From contig JAPPLB010000141.1 in NCBI GenBank assembly GCA_028819575.1, positions 1 through 64,000 on the forward strand: a stretch of DNA of 64,000 nucleotides. Reading direction: 5' to 3'. The position numbers and the translations under genes were made by a program. The notes below the pieces were generated by a model. It was not told the DNA's origin and ran no database searches. It worked only from the letters and a program-made list of their open reading frames with translations. This document shows, in pieces, positions 49,521 through 58,920 of this stretch (positions are counted from its first letter, which is position 1; each line of letters starts with the position of its first letter). The DNA comes from Bryobacterales bacterium (GTDB taxonomy: Bacteria; Acidobacteriota; Terriglobia; Bryobacterales; UBA6623).

Positions 49521-51608
49521 TCAAGGAAGCAGCACGATTGGCGCTCGGTGGAAGGCGAACTTGCGGTCAATCTCGTCGATCACGTTGACTTGGCAGACGT
49601 ACTCTCCGGGGGCGAGATCGTCCAACGGAATCTGAAACTCGACTGGCGCCGCTTCACGTTTCGTTTCGGACTTGATGGAAACCTTCAGCGGCTCAGACTC
49701 GAACATTTTCACGCCGTCCCGGTAGAGCGCGACGATCGAAGACAGGGACACCGCTTCCCGCCGGCCTTCCGAGCCCGGATCATACACCTCGAAGTAAACA
49801 AACATCGGCTGTCTCTTGCGGAAGACCCGCGTGATGCTCGGGATCAGTTTTTGGCCGTCCTGCACGAGCGGATGGGAGGCGAGAACCTTCTTGTCGCGCT
49901 CCGCCGCACCGATGGCATCTTCCAGCGATTCCCGCTGATTCGACCACACCACCGAGCTGATGCGCGCATACGACTTCTGCTCGCCGAGATCGGGGATTTC
50001 GAAGCGCGTCTCGAACGTTCCCATCTTCCCTGTCTGGTTCTCGCGTGTGAGAAACTTCAGGGTGTATTCGCCTGGCGGCAGAGTGAAACCTGTGTCGTAT
50101 TGCAGGTTCCGGGAGTTCAGCCTTTCGGCATTCGCGCCCCGCAACTTCACTTCGATGTGGTCCCGTAGATTGGCCACCATCTTCCCTCGGCTGTCGCGCA
50201 CTTGCCCGATGAAATCCAAACGCTGCTGCTCCCGGTCGCCTTTTGGGACAAACTCCAACTCGGAATCGGGAATCTTTACCGCCACCGGGACGAAGTAACG
50301 GTCGCGGCCCAGCCGGAAATAGTTCACTTCCAGCGCCAGCCTCAGGTCAGTCACCGGATCGCCTAACAACAACGCCTCTTCAAGCTGTCGTTCCTTGTCG
50401 CCCCGTGAGAATCGGCGGAAGTCCTTCGAGCCGAAATACCCGGAGCGGTAGTCCAGCTTGGCCCTTGGCATCGACTGCACACGTACCTTCACTCGCCGGA
50501 ACCGCCCGTCCGTCTTCTCGTTCGTGCTGTAGTAACCCAGGATGTAGTAGCTGGCAATCTCTTGCTGGGCGCGCCTGATACCCAGCGTCAAATCGTTATT
50601 GTTGAGGAACACCTTGCCACCGGTGTCGCCGGCGAGGGTGAACAGCGTGTCCTGCGAGTCGTTGAATCGTCCGCGCCGCTGCCGCTGACCTTCACCGGAA
50701 TAGGCTCTCGTACCGCGTTGCGAGCCCGCTGTAGCGTCACCCAACGGGGCCTCCGCCACGAGACCACGCGTATCGATCGGATAGAACGACACGTTGGCCC
50801 GCACTGCCGAGTTGACCGTCGAGCGTAACTGCGAGTTGTTCTCGACACCCGTCCGGCTCACCCCGCTCGAGAAATACACAAGCGCCTTCTTCTCGGGCAG
50901 CGAGGCCAGCATCTTCGTCGCCGATTCCAGCGCACTCAGCTTGCGGTCCGTATTGAAGATGTTGAACTCTGTCTCATCCGCCACGAAGGCCGCCCCGTCA
51001 TCGACGGCCGCGGCTTCATCCGTCTCGGCATCGACGGCCAACTCGCTCGCCTCGCCAAATCGGAAACCCGCGATGACCTCACGCAGCAACTCACGGTTGT
51101 CAGTAAAGTCCTGCAACACCTGCAAGCGGCTTGAAAACGCCATGATCGCGACCAGGTCCACTGACGACATCTGATCGTCGAGGAACCGGTCCGCCGCCTT
51201 CTGGGCGCGAATCTGGTCTGCCGGAGGCATCGACGAGAAATCGAAATAAAGCACCATGAGCCGCTTATCGCGATAGCGCACTTTTCCTGGCGCGGAGGGT
51301 GTGATTTCCTGCTGCCTCTCCGCCGTCTCTGGCGACTGGGCCGTCTCCCTTTCGGCAAGGGTTTGCGGATCCGCCACGGCGTCGAGTTGCTGGAACTCGA
51401 AGACCGAGATCTCCTGTTTCTTGCCGTCTTCCAGAATCTCGAAATCCTCCGGCCCGAGGTCCGCCACAGGCCGGCCATCGCCGTCGCGCACTCCCACGTT
51501 GACGATGACGAGGTTGGTCGACACCGAGAACTTGAATGACCCGTCCGGCTCCTGCGCCGCCAGGACGATTGCAGAGATTAAGCAAAGTATGAAAACCCGC
51601 ATTGTCAA
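49521..51608 (-). CDS. Secreted VWFA-domain protein, 695 aa
   Basis: VSTNLVIVNVGVRDGDGRPVADLGPEDFEILEDGKKQEI; LMVLYFDFSSMPPADQIRAQKAADRFL. Confidence 0.82.
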   Translation of the reverse strand: MTMRVFILCLISAIVLAAQEPDGSFKFSVSTNLVIVNVGVRDGDGRPVADLGPEDFEILEDGKKQEISVFEFQQLDAVADPQTLAERETAQSPETAERQQEITPSAPGKVRYRDKRLMVLYFDFSSMPPADQIRAQKAADRFLDDQMSSVDLVAIMAFSSRLQVLQDFTDNRELLREVIAGFRFGEASELAVDAETDEAAAVDDGAAFVADETEFNIFNTDRKLSALESATKMLASLPEKKALVYFSSGVSRTGVENNSQLRSTVNSAVRANVSFYPIDTRGLVAEAPLGDATAGSQRGTRAYSGEGQRQRRGRFNDSQDTLFTLAGDTGGKVFLNNNDLTLGIRRAQQEIASYYILGYYSTNEKTDGRFRRVKVRVQSMPRAKLDYRSGYFGSKDFRRFSRGDKERQLEEALLLGDPVTDLRLALEVNYFRLGRDRYFVPVAVKIPDSELEFVPKGDREQQRLDFIGQVRDSRGKMVANLRDHIEVKLRGANAERLNSRNLQYDTGFTLPPGEYTLKFLTRENQTGKMGTFETRFEIPDLGEQKSYARISSVVWSNQRESLEDAIGAAERDKKVLASHPLVQDGQKLIPSITRVFRKRQPMFVYFEVYDPGSEGRREAVSLSSIVALYRDGVKMFESEPLKVSIKSETKREAAPVEFQIPLDDLAPGEYVCQVNVIDEIDRKFAFHRAPIVLLP

Positions 51609-54600
51609 AACCTGAACCGCAGACTGGCGCGCATCGTTCTCATCGCCGCCGTATTGGTCGCCAAACCGAAGTTCGACGCATTCACCGTTGTGGCCAAGCC
51701 CGAAAAGTTGACCTTGTTCGTGACATTGGCGCTGTCCACACGAAACTGCACCGTTCGCCGGTCTTGGCCGAGGCGAAACGTGCGCCCGACTCCAAAATTG
51801 AGCGTGACCAAACCCGGACCCGGAATCGTATTGCGCGCTGCATTACCGAAGCGCTCCGGGGGCGGAGTCGTAAACGCCAAAGGATTGAAGAACCTGCCGC
51901 CGCCGTCCACCGGAAGTCCGGTTGCGTCCGCGCGCCCCGATCCCACTACGCCGCTGCCGCCGGTATTTGCCTGGTTGCCAAGCACGACCGCCGTAAACGG
52001 AGTGCCCGAGTTAGCCGTCACACCGCCGGTGAAGCTCCAATCGCGAAAGATCGTTTCGAACAAGTTCCTGGAAGGAGATCCCTGCGGTCCACCCACCGGT
52101 GACTCGAGCACATACGAGAGGCTGAGCGCATGCCGCTGGTCGAAGCTCGACAGCCCCCGCTCGAGGCTCAAGTTCCGATCGTAGAGCGCCACCACCGCCG
52201 CCCCACCTCCGAAAGTCGAAACGTTGTCGAGGGACTTCGAATACGTGTAGAGCGCATTGACCGAAACGCCTCGACGGAATCGCCGATTCAGCCGTAACTG
52301 CCCCGCGTGGTAGGTGGAGTTGCCTTCGGAACTGTCGAACGTGAACCCCACCGCATTGCTGATGCGACGGCGTTCCTCCGCCGTGAGCGGCGAACCCGAC
52401 GGCGCCCGATTCGGTGAACGCTGAATGTCGAGCCGCGTACCCTTCGTCCCGAGATAGCCCACCTCCAACACCATTGCTGCCGGCAGATCCTGCTGCACCG
52501 CCAGGTTCCAGGTCTGCGCATAGCCGACGAGATAGTTCCGATCTACCGCAAAGGTGTTCGTAATGTCCTGATCGGGCCGTGTCGCAAAGCCGTTCCGGAT
52601 CGTCAGAATCCGGTCCAGCGTCGTCGTCAATGTACCCGTCGTCGCAAACGGCGGCTGTTGCCCCAAGCGGCTGGCGGCGTTGTTGTACACCGAGCCGTTG
52701 TAGTACCAGCCGTAGCCGGCGCGCAGCAGTGTAGAGCGTTTGGGAAAAGGCTTCCAGGCAATGCCGAATCGAGGCGCGAGGTTGTTGCGGTCCGACTCGA
52801 TCAACGCCGCCGGGAACGGCCCGCTGAATGCGCCATCCATGCCCGGCAACACGGGCGCCACGCCGGTGAATCCCGGCGCGACGTCGAGGTTCACGATCCG
52901 ATTGAACTTTTCCTGGAACGGCCGGAGGAACTCATACCGCAGTCCGAAGTTCACGGTGAAGTTCGCGCTCACTCGCCAATCGTCCTGGGCGTACAAGCTG
53001 AATGCCGGAGCACGGAAATACGTATCGGGGTTGCCAAACCGAATCGAGCTTGACTGCGGCAGACCCAGGACGAAGTCAGCGAAGTCGAACCCGGTGTTCG
53101 CCAGCGGCAAGCCCCGGCTGTCGAACGCGCTGGTCCTCAAACCACTGAAACTCAGGCTGCCTCGCGCGTTCTGCTCACTGATCGTGTTGAGCTGGATCCA
53201 GCGGTAGTTGCCACCGATCGACAAGTTGTGATTCCCGTGCACCGAAGTGACGCTCTCGCTGATTTCCAACGTTTGATCGCGGCGCAGCATCGGGCTGCCA
53301 TCGGTGAGATTGCCGAAGTTCGTGAATGTCAGGTTTGGCGGGCCAAAGTTGATCGGCGCATCGGACGTATCCTCAATCCCAAGGTCTCCGGCCACATCGG
53401 CGCCGAACGCGAAGAATGGAAGCGTCTCGATACGATTCCGTGAAAATCGCAGCCGCAGGTTGTTGATCACATTCGTCTTCACGTTGCGCGTCCAACCGAC
53501 ACTCGCGCTCTGCGCGCGGCTGCCTGTCGTGTCACGGAACCCGAACAATTGCACGGTTTCGGAATCCCGCATCCGCAGGTTGTAGGAGACAGACAGCCGG
53601 TCCGCTTCGGAAAGGCTCCGTCCCATCCGCACGCTGAAGTTGTCGGTGTCTTGCGGTACGGAGGTAATGAACTGGTAGTTCTGCACTTGTCCGGGCTGAT
53701 TCGGAAGCGGGATAAACGGAATCAAACCCAGTGCAGCCGAATCCAACCGCGATACAGGAATCACATTGTTGGGGAAGGCCTCACCCGCATCAAACACCGT
53801 CACCGGCCCCGAAGCCACGGAATTTGAAAAGTCGCCCAAGCGCTCCAACGCCGAGGGCAACGTCGATGTGCGGTTAAAGGGGTTCCGACTGCGTGCTCCG
53901 TTATAGCGGAAGAAGAAGAATGTCTTTTCGTCGTCCACGATCTTCGGGATCTTCAACGGCCCACCGAACATCGCCCCGAACTGATTCTGTGCGTAGGAAG
54001 GCTTGTCCACCGTCTGGCCGGTAAGTGAATAAGGCCGGGCATCCAACGCCGAATTGCGAAACGAGAAGTTGAGCGAGGCGCGCATCGAGTTTCTTCCGGC
54101 CCCAATCCGGTTGCCGAACTGCATCGTCCCGCGACGCCGCATCCATTCACGCATGCGCGCCAGCCGCTCGGGCGTCATCTCACCTCTGCCCGGCCCGCCA
54201 GGACCACCGGGTCCGCGGCCGCCCGCTCTTCGGCCGCCAGGACCTCCGCGTCCACCGCGGCCGCCACGCGCGCCGCCGAACCCCCGACCGCCGGAGCCTC
54301 GGCCGCCGCGACCAAATCCCGGTCCTCCATCCGTGTCGTTGCCGCCGCGATTGGCAAAAGGATTCCCTTGTTGTGAGGGCCCGCCAAAACCCAGCGCCCG
54401 CATGTCGAACTGACCGTTGCTCCCCGGCGCCTGCAAACCACGGCTCAAGCTGCCGGTCACGAGGAACGACTCATTGGCGTCCTGCTCCGACGCCATCGAG
54501 ATCGTCGGATCGGGCATCGCCGCCAATTCGTTCATGATGCTGTTCTGCTGCGATTCGTTCACAAGCAGCCGCTGAAAGCGCTCTCGACGCTCCGCCCGCG

Positions 54601-54943
54601 AGAGCTGTTCTCCGTCCCCGGGGGCCGCCTGCTGTTGCCGAGCCGCCAGCGTCAACTCCCATTCCGTGGGACTCGCACCGTCGGTGATTTCAATTTCGCG
54701 CGTGACCGACTCGAATCCGAACATGCTCACTTCCAGCGTCCAGATGCCGGGCTGCATCCGGTCAAAGCGGTACTGCCCGGTCTGATCGGTCGAAGTCACC
54801 CGTGTTGTCTCCCCGTGCGTGGCAATGACCGACGTGCCGGGGATCGGCAACTCGTTCGATCGAACGAGGCCGACATGCTCGGCAGCCGAAACGCTTCCCA
54901 CTGACACAGAGAAAACGAAAAGGAACCGCGATAGTAAGGTCAT
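51605..54943 (-). CDS. TonB-dependent receptor (Oar-like) with Gly/Arg-rich insertion
   Basis: 1112 aa; carboxypeptidase-regulatory-like N-terminus; beta-barrel; C-terminal MRASLRFRF; 4-bp overlap with VWFA gene. Confidence 0.88.
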   Translation of the reverse strand: MTLLSRFLFVFSVSVGSVSAAEHVGLVRSNELPIPGTSVIATHGETTRVTSTDQTGQYRFDRMQPGIWTLEVSMFGFESVTREIEITDGASPTEWELTLAARQQQAAPGDGEQLSRAERRERFQRLLVNESQQNSIMNELAAMPDPTISMASEQDANESFLVTGSLSRGLQAPGSNGQFDMRALGFGGPSQQGNPFANRGGNDTDGGPGFGRGGRGSGGRGFGGARGGRGGRGGPGGRRAGGRGPGGPGGPGRGEMTPERLARMREWMRRRGTMQFGNRIGAGRNSMRASLNFSFRNSALDARPYSLTGQTVDKPSYAQNQFGAMFGGPLKIPKIVDDEKTFFFFRYNGARSRNPFNRTSTLPSALERLGDFSNSVASGPVTVFDAGEAFPNNVIPVSRLDSAALGLIPFIPLPNQPGQVQNYQFITSVPQDTDNFSVRMGRSLSEADRLSVSYNLRMRDSETVQLFGFRDTTGSRAQSASVGWTRNVKTNVINNLRLRFSRNRIETLPFFAFGADVAGDLGIEDTSDAPINFGPPNLTFTNFGNLTDGSPMLRRDQTLEISESVTSVHGNHNLSIGGNYRWIQLNTISEQNARGSLSFSGLRTSAFDSRGLPLANTGFDFADFVLGLPQSSSIRFGNPDTYFRAPAFSLYAQDDWRVSANFTVNFGLRYEFLRPFQEKFNRIVNLDVAPGFTGVAPVLPGMDGAFSGPFPAALIESDRNNLAPRFGIAWKPFPKRSTLLRAGYGWYYNGSVYNNAASRLGQQPPFATTGTLTTTLDRILTIRNGFATRPDQDITNTFAVDRNYLVGYAQTWNLAVQQDLPAAMVLEVGYLGTKGTRLDIQRSPNRAPSGSPLTAEERRRISNAVGFTFDSSEGNSTYHAGQLRLNRRFRRGVSVNALYTYSKSLDNVSTFGGGAAVVALYDRNLSLERGLSSFDQRHALSLSYVLESPVGGPQGSPSRNLFETIFRDWSFTGGVTANSGTPFTAVVLGNQANTGGSGVVGSGRADATGLPVDGGGRFFNPLAFTTPPPERFGNAARNTIPGPGLVTLNFGVGRTFRLGQDRRTVQFRVDSANVTNKVNFSGLATTVNASNFGLATNTAAMRTMRASLRFRF

Positions 54944-55287
54944 CGGCTTTTCCGACCAAGGCGGACGTATCTTTCCTTACGTTACCGGCAAGCAGCGGAA
55001 GTGATGTTAAATCAAGGTAAAAAGACCGGCCTGCAGTTCCGAAGCATGCTCCGGGAGTCTGGTCGACGCAATATAGAAAGTGCGCCTGTCCGCGCAATCC
55101 AGAACGTTCTCCTTTCTCAGCATGGGTTCATTGTGTGTTGGCCGCAGCGGAACGAGCCCGGAGGGCGACGGGAGCCACGGCCAACGGCGCTCGTCGCGAG
55201 GCCGACCGAGAAAGGCGGACGGCGCCCGGGCATTTGATCGGGGGGTGGGCACCCGAGCAATACCGGGAAATGGTGGGTAGGGAAGCA

Positions 55288-55314
55288 TAAAAGCCGTGTT
55301 TCGTGTCTCGTGAT
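55288..55314. repeat. Isolated CACGARN heptamer array matching the interior of subfamily-2 repeats
   Basis: Reverse strand CACGAGA CACGAAA CACGGCT TTTAT, as in copy C (6933-6960). Confidence 0.7.
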
Positions 55315-55575
55315 GCGTAAAAACCCTAAAGGCCATGTTGCCGGCGCGGGGGCAGCATCTCGATCAGTTTTCCTTCGCCGAGTTCGTGCTGCGTCCCACT
55401 GCCGGGGAGTCCCTGGTACTCAGCGAGGGATAGCAGTGTGGCCGAGGAAGTCATGCCCCGACCTTAAGATTACCGCCTTGCGGAACAAGGCAAAGAAACG
55501 CCAATCCGTCGCTGTGACGGCCCCTTGTTAGACTGAAATCGTTTCGGGGTCCGGCACGTCGAAGACAGGGGTCTG

Positions 55576-56598
55576 ATGTACGACGGCAGAGGGCAGGCGC
55601 GTCTCGCCGCATCCGTCTTGAGCGGAGTGTGTGTATTGCTGTGCCTGCTGACACCGATACGGGCGCAAGATGCCTGGCAAGAGGCCATCGATGCGGGCGA
55701 CCTGGCGCTGGCCACAAACCAGCGCCAAGAGGCCCTCGAACAATTCGCAACTGCGCGGCGAGTCTCCGCCGGGTTTGGGGCCGCCGACCCCAGGCGAGCC
55801 GTAACTCTGGTCCGCCTAGCCCGAGCGTACCGCTCTCTGGGAGATCTGGCCAAGCCGGAGGAGCTGTACGAAGCTGCGATTGACGTTTCCGAGAAGGCCT
55901 ATGACCCGTCGAGCCTGGAGTTCGCCGAGTATCTCAACGAGGCCGGACGCTATTTCCACTCGAGGCGCAAATACCGGCGAGCGGAGGAACTCTATAGAAG
56001 CGCTTTCGCGAACCGCGTCAAGCATCTCGGCAGGGAGCACGCTGACGTTGCCGAGAGCATCAACAACCTCGCAGTCCTATATGAGAACGAGGTCCGCTAC
56101 AGCAAGTCAGAGGTCTACTATCAGCATGCCCTGAGGATTCGCGAAACGGTGCTTGGACCCGAACACACCGATACCGTCGTCACGATGGAGCACTATGCAC
56201 GGTTGTTGGTCAAAATGAATCACAGCGATCAAGCCCAGCCTCTGTTGGAGCGAGCGGAGGCCGTACGAGCACGTCACGTGGCGCAAGCCACCGAGGCTGT
56301 TTCGGGTGAGGTTTTTCGACTCGGCCCAGGAGTGATTCCAGCTCGACTCAACGAGAGAACCGAACCCGAGTACACGGAAGAAGCCCGTATCGCACGACAT
56401 GAAGGCACCGTAGTCATGCAAGCGGTCATCACACCCGACGGGGGTGTTGCAGGCCTCAGGCTGGTGCGCAGTCTCGGCTTGGGACTCGACGAAAAAGCCG
56501 TGGAGGCGGTGCGAAGTTGGCGATTCGATCCAGCCCGAAAGGGCAATGCACCGGTTGCGTTTCGAGTCAGTCTGGAAGTGAGCTTCCGAATCCTCTGA
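55576..56598 (+). CDS. TPR-repeat protein with TonB C-terminal domain
   Basis: 340 aa; TPR-like repeats; EARIARHEGTVVMQAVITPDGGVAGLRLVRSLGLGLDEKAVEAVRSWRFDPA. Confidence 0.85.
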   Translation: MYDGRGQARLAASVLSGVCVLLCLLTPIRAQDAWQEAIDAGDLALATNQRQEALEQFATARRVSAGFGAADPRRAVTLVRLARAYRSLGDLAKPEELYEAAIDVSEKAYDPSSLEFAEYLNEAGRYFHSRRKYRRAEELYRSAFANRVKHLGREHADVAESINNLAVLYENEVRYSKSEVYYQHALRIRETVLGPEHTDTVVTMEHYARLLVKMNHSDQAQPLLERAEAVRARHVAQATEAVSGEVFRLGPGVIPARLNERTEPEYTEEARIARHEGTVVMQAVITPDGGVAGLRLVRSLGLGLDEKAVEAVRSWRFDPARKGNAPVAFRVSLEVSFRIL

Positions 56599-56634
56599 CC
56601 TGCATTTCCCACCACCCGACGGTCGAAGCGCGTC
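56596..56634 (+). repeat. Copy K: minimal remnant (outer ends only) of TIR repeat family
   Basis: TGACCTGCATTTCCCACCACCCGACGGTCGAAGCGC: left TIR joined to reverse complement of right-end segment. Confidence 0.8.
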
Positions 56635-57864
56635 TTATTCGGCCGGGAACCAATCCGGAGTGAAGGGGATGCGAATCGGCTCAAAGCCCTCCGAGCCTGT
56701 AATTTCAATCTCCGAGCCGATCAGGCGAACGTCGCGCACTGCCTCGAACCCTTCCGGCACGGACGCCATGACGACCATATAGCGCGCCGTGATCTCGGCC
56801 TTCGAGTCGAGCCAGCCGAACGTGCGAGTCCCATACATTTCGGGTTTCGCAAAGTAGGCTTTCGCGGTCCCCGGAATCCGCGTATTACCGAATTCCATGC
56901 CGCGGGTCATCGCCTCGCCATTCCACGGCGGGAGCTGGATGTGCCGATTTTCCTCCCACACCATCATCCACGGGGAATCCTTGCGCAGGAACACGTACGC
57001 GATCAGGAGGCGGTGTTCAGCATTGATCGCCGAGACGAATTGCACATCGCGACCCTCGTCCAACAGGAAAAACGCCATCTTCTGGCTGGGAGGTTCGGGA
57101 GCGAAACGCCGGTAGTCCCGCTCAGGATGACCGGGCGGACCCACCGGCCAGTTTCCAAGAGGCTCGTAGTTCTTGTCGCCACCGAGGTCGCCCTTGGTGG
57201 CCGAGGCGTCGAAGAAGGTGTGTTCGGGATCGAGAAACGGCGGACCGAAGGTGGGATGCTGAACCCAGCCGAAGGGCCGGTCGAGCCCCAACTTGTTCAA
57301 CGCCGTTTCTTCGACATACAGGACCGGCTGACCGTCAGCGAGCCGCATCGTTCTCGTTATGGCCGTAGCCGAGTTCTTCAAGTCGAGCTTGTGGACCAAG
57401 GAACGCTCATCCTGAGAAATCATCTCGGCAGCGAGCAGCGACACCTCGCCGTGATAGGCCATGCCTTGCCGGTACTCCGTTTCCGACGGCGCACCCCAGA
57501 AGTCAAAGCACAAATTGTGACCCATGATCCCGGCCAACAGAGCCGCCTCTGAATCGGTTCCATAGATCTCACCGTGCTTGCCGGCGTCGAATTCCCAAGG
57601 GTCGAGCGAAGGCCACGGCGGAATCCAAAGCGGATTGAGGGAGTCGCCGCTGTCCGTCTTCAAGACAATCTCCGCAAGCTGCCCTCCGCCTTCGAGAATG
57701 GTGACACGCAGACGGTCATTCTCAATACGCCAAGCGTTACGGTTCTCGAACATGGCCATCTCCCCGCGTTCCTCCGCCACCGGCTGGGGGGCGCATCCGA
57801 CCGACCCGAGCAGGAGAAGACCGCTTACAAGAACAACAACGGGTTCAAGTCGCCGACTTGTCAT
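56635..57864 (-). CDS. Lipoprotein with galactose-mutarotase-like beta-sandwich (DUF4380-like)
   Basis: Lipobox LLLLGSVGC; NAWRIENDRLRVTILEGGGQLAEIVLKTD. Confidence 0.6.
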   Translation of the reverse strand: MTSRRLEPVVVLVSGLLLLGSVGCAPQPVAEERGEMAMFENRNAWRIENDRLRVTILEGGGQLAEIVLKTDSGDSLNPLWIPPWPSLDPWEFDAGKHGEIYGTDSEAALLAGIMGHNLCFDFWGAPSETEYRQGMAYHGEVSLLAAEMISQDERSLVHKLDLKNSATAITRTMRLADGQPVLYVEETALNKLGLDRPFGWVQHPTFGPPFLDPEHTFFDASATKGDLGGDKNYEPLGNWPVGPPGHPERDYRRFAPEPPSQKMAFFLLDEGRDVQFVSAINAEHRLLIAYVFLRKDSPWMMVWEENRHIQLPPWNGEAMTRGMEFGNTRIPGTAKAYFAKPEMYGTRTFGWLDSKAEITARYMVVMASVPEGFEAVRDVRLIGSEIEITGSEGFEPIRIPFTPDWFPAE

Positions 57865-57927
57865 AGGCGTTCATTATGCATCAAAGGAAGATCTCGGAGC
57901 ACAATCCGGCAGCATCTCCCTCTCGGG

Positions 57928-58920
57928 CTACAGAGTCCCTTCCGGAAGCGACTCGATGATCCCGTTCAATACCTGATCCGCCGTCTTGCCCTCGGCGTGC
58001 GCGTCGAAGTTGAGGATGATGCGATGCCGCAACGCGGGCAACGCCAGCTCACGCAGATCACCAAGGCTTACGTTGAGCCGCCCGCGCATCAGAGATCGCA
58101 CGCGGCCAGCCTGGATCAGCGCCTGTGCTCCGCGAGGCGAACTTCCATAGCGGATGTACTTCTTGGCCGAGGCGTGAGCTTCCTCTCGCTCGGGTTGAGT
58201 GGAGAGAATCAGCCGAATGGCGAAGTCGCGAACATGCGGCGCGATCAATACATCATGCGCTCCGCGCCGGGCGTCGAGAACTTGTTCCCGATCCATGACC
58301 TGGTGGACCACCGGCGACTGCGGAGCCATGGTCCGGTCCACAATCTCTTCCATCTCCTGCTTTGTCGGATACCGCACGACCAGCTTGAGCAGAAATCGAT
58401 CCAACTGTGCTTCCGGCAGCGGATAGGTTCCTTCCATCTCCAACGGATTCTGCGTGGCCATCACGAGAAACGGATCTTCGAGCTGGTGGGTCGTCGTACC
58501 CGTCGTCACCGTCCGCTCCTGCATCGCCTCGAGCAGCGCGGATTGCGTGCGCGGCGTCGCGCGGTTGATCTCGTCCGCCAGCACCAGATGCGCGAAGATC
58601 GGCCCGGGTTGGAACCGCAATTCCTTTGACCCCAGCGAGTCGGCCTCCAGCACCATGCTTCCGACGATGTCGGCGGGCATCAAGTCGGGCGTGAACTGTA
58701 TGCGCGAATCGTCCAGGTGCATGGCGCGGCCGAGCGTACGGAGCAGAGTCGTCTTACCAAGTCCGGGCACACCTTCCAACAGCACGTGTCCGCCCGCCAC
58801 CAGAGCAATGATCACGCCCTCGACCACGTCGTCGTGTCCGACTATCACCTTGCCGATCTCGTCACGGACGAGCTTCATCTGATCGGTGACGGTTTGAAGG
58901 AACTGCTCGCTGGCAACCAT
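57928..58920 (-). CDS. MoxR-family AAA+ ATPase
   Basis: 330 aa; LLEGVPGLGKTTLLRTLGRAM; LADEINRATPRTQSALLEAMQERTVT. Confidence 0.93.
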   Translation of the reverse strand: MVASEQFLQTVTDQMKLVRDEIGKVIVGHDDVVEGVIIALVAGGHVLLEGVPGLGKTTLLRTLGRAMHLDDSRIQFTPDLMPADIVGSMVLEADSLGSKELRFQPGPIFAHLVLADEINRATPRTQSALLEAMQERTVTTGTTTHQLEDPFLVMATQNPLEMEGTYPLPEAQLDRFLLKLVVRYPTKQEMEEIVDRTMAPQSPVVHQVMDREQVLDARRGAHDVLIAPHVRDFAIRLILSTQPEREEAHASAKKYIRYGSSPRGAQALIQAGRVRSLMRGRLNVSLGDLRELALPALRHRIILNFDAHAEGKTADQVLNGIIESLPEGTL

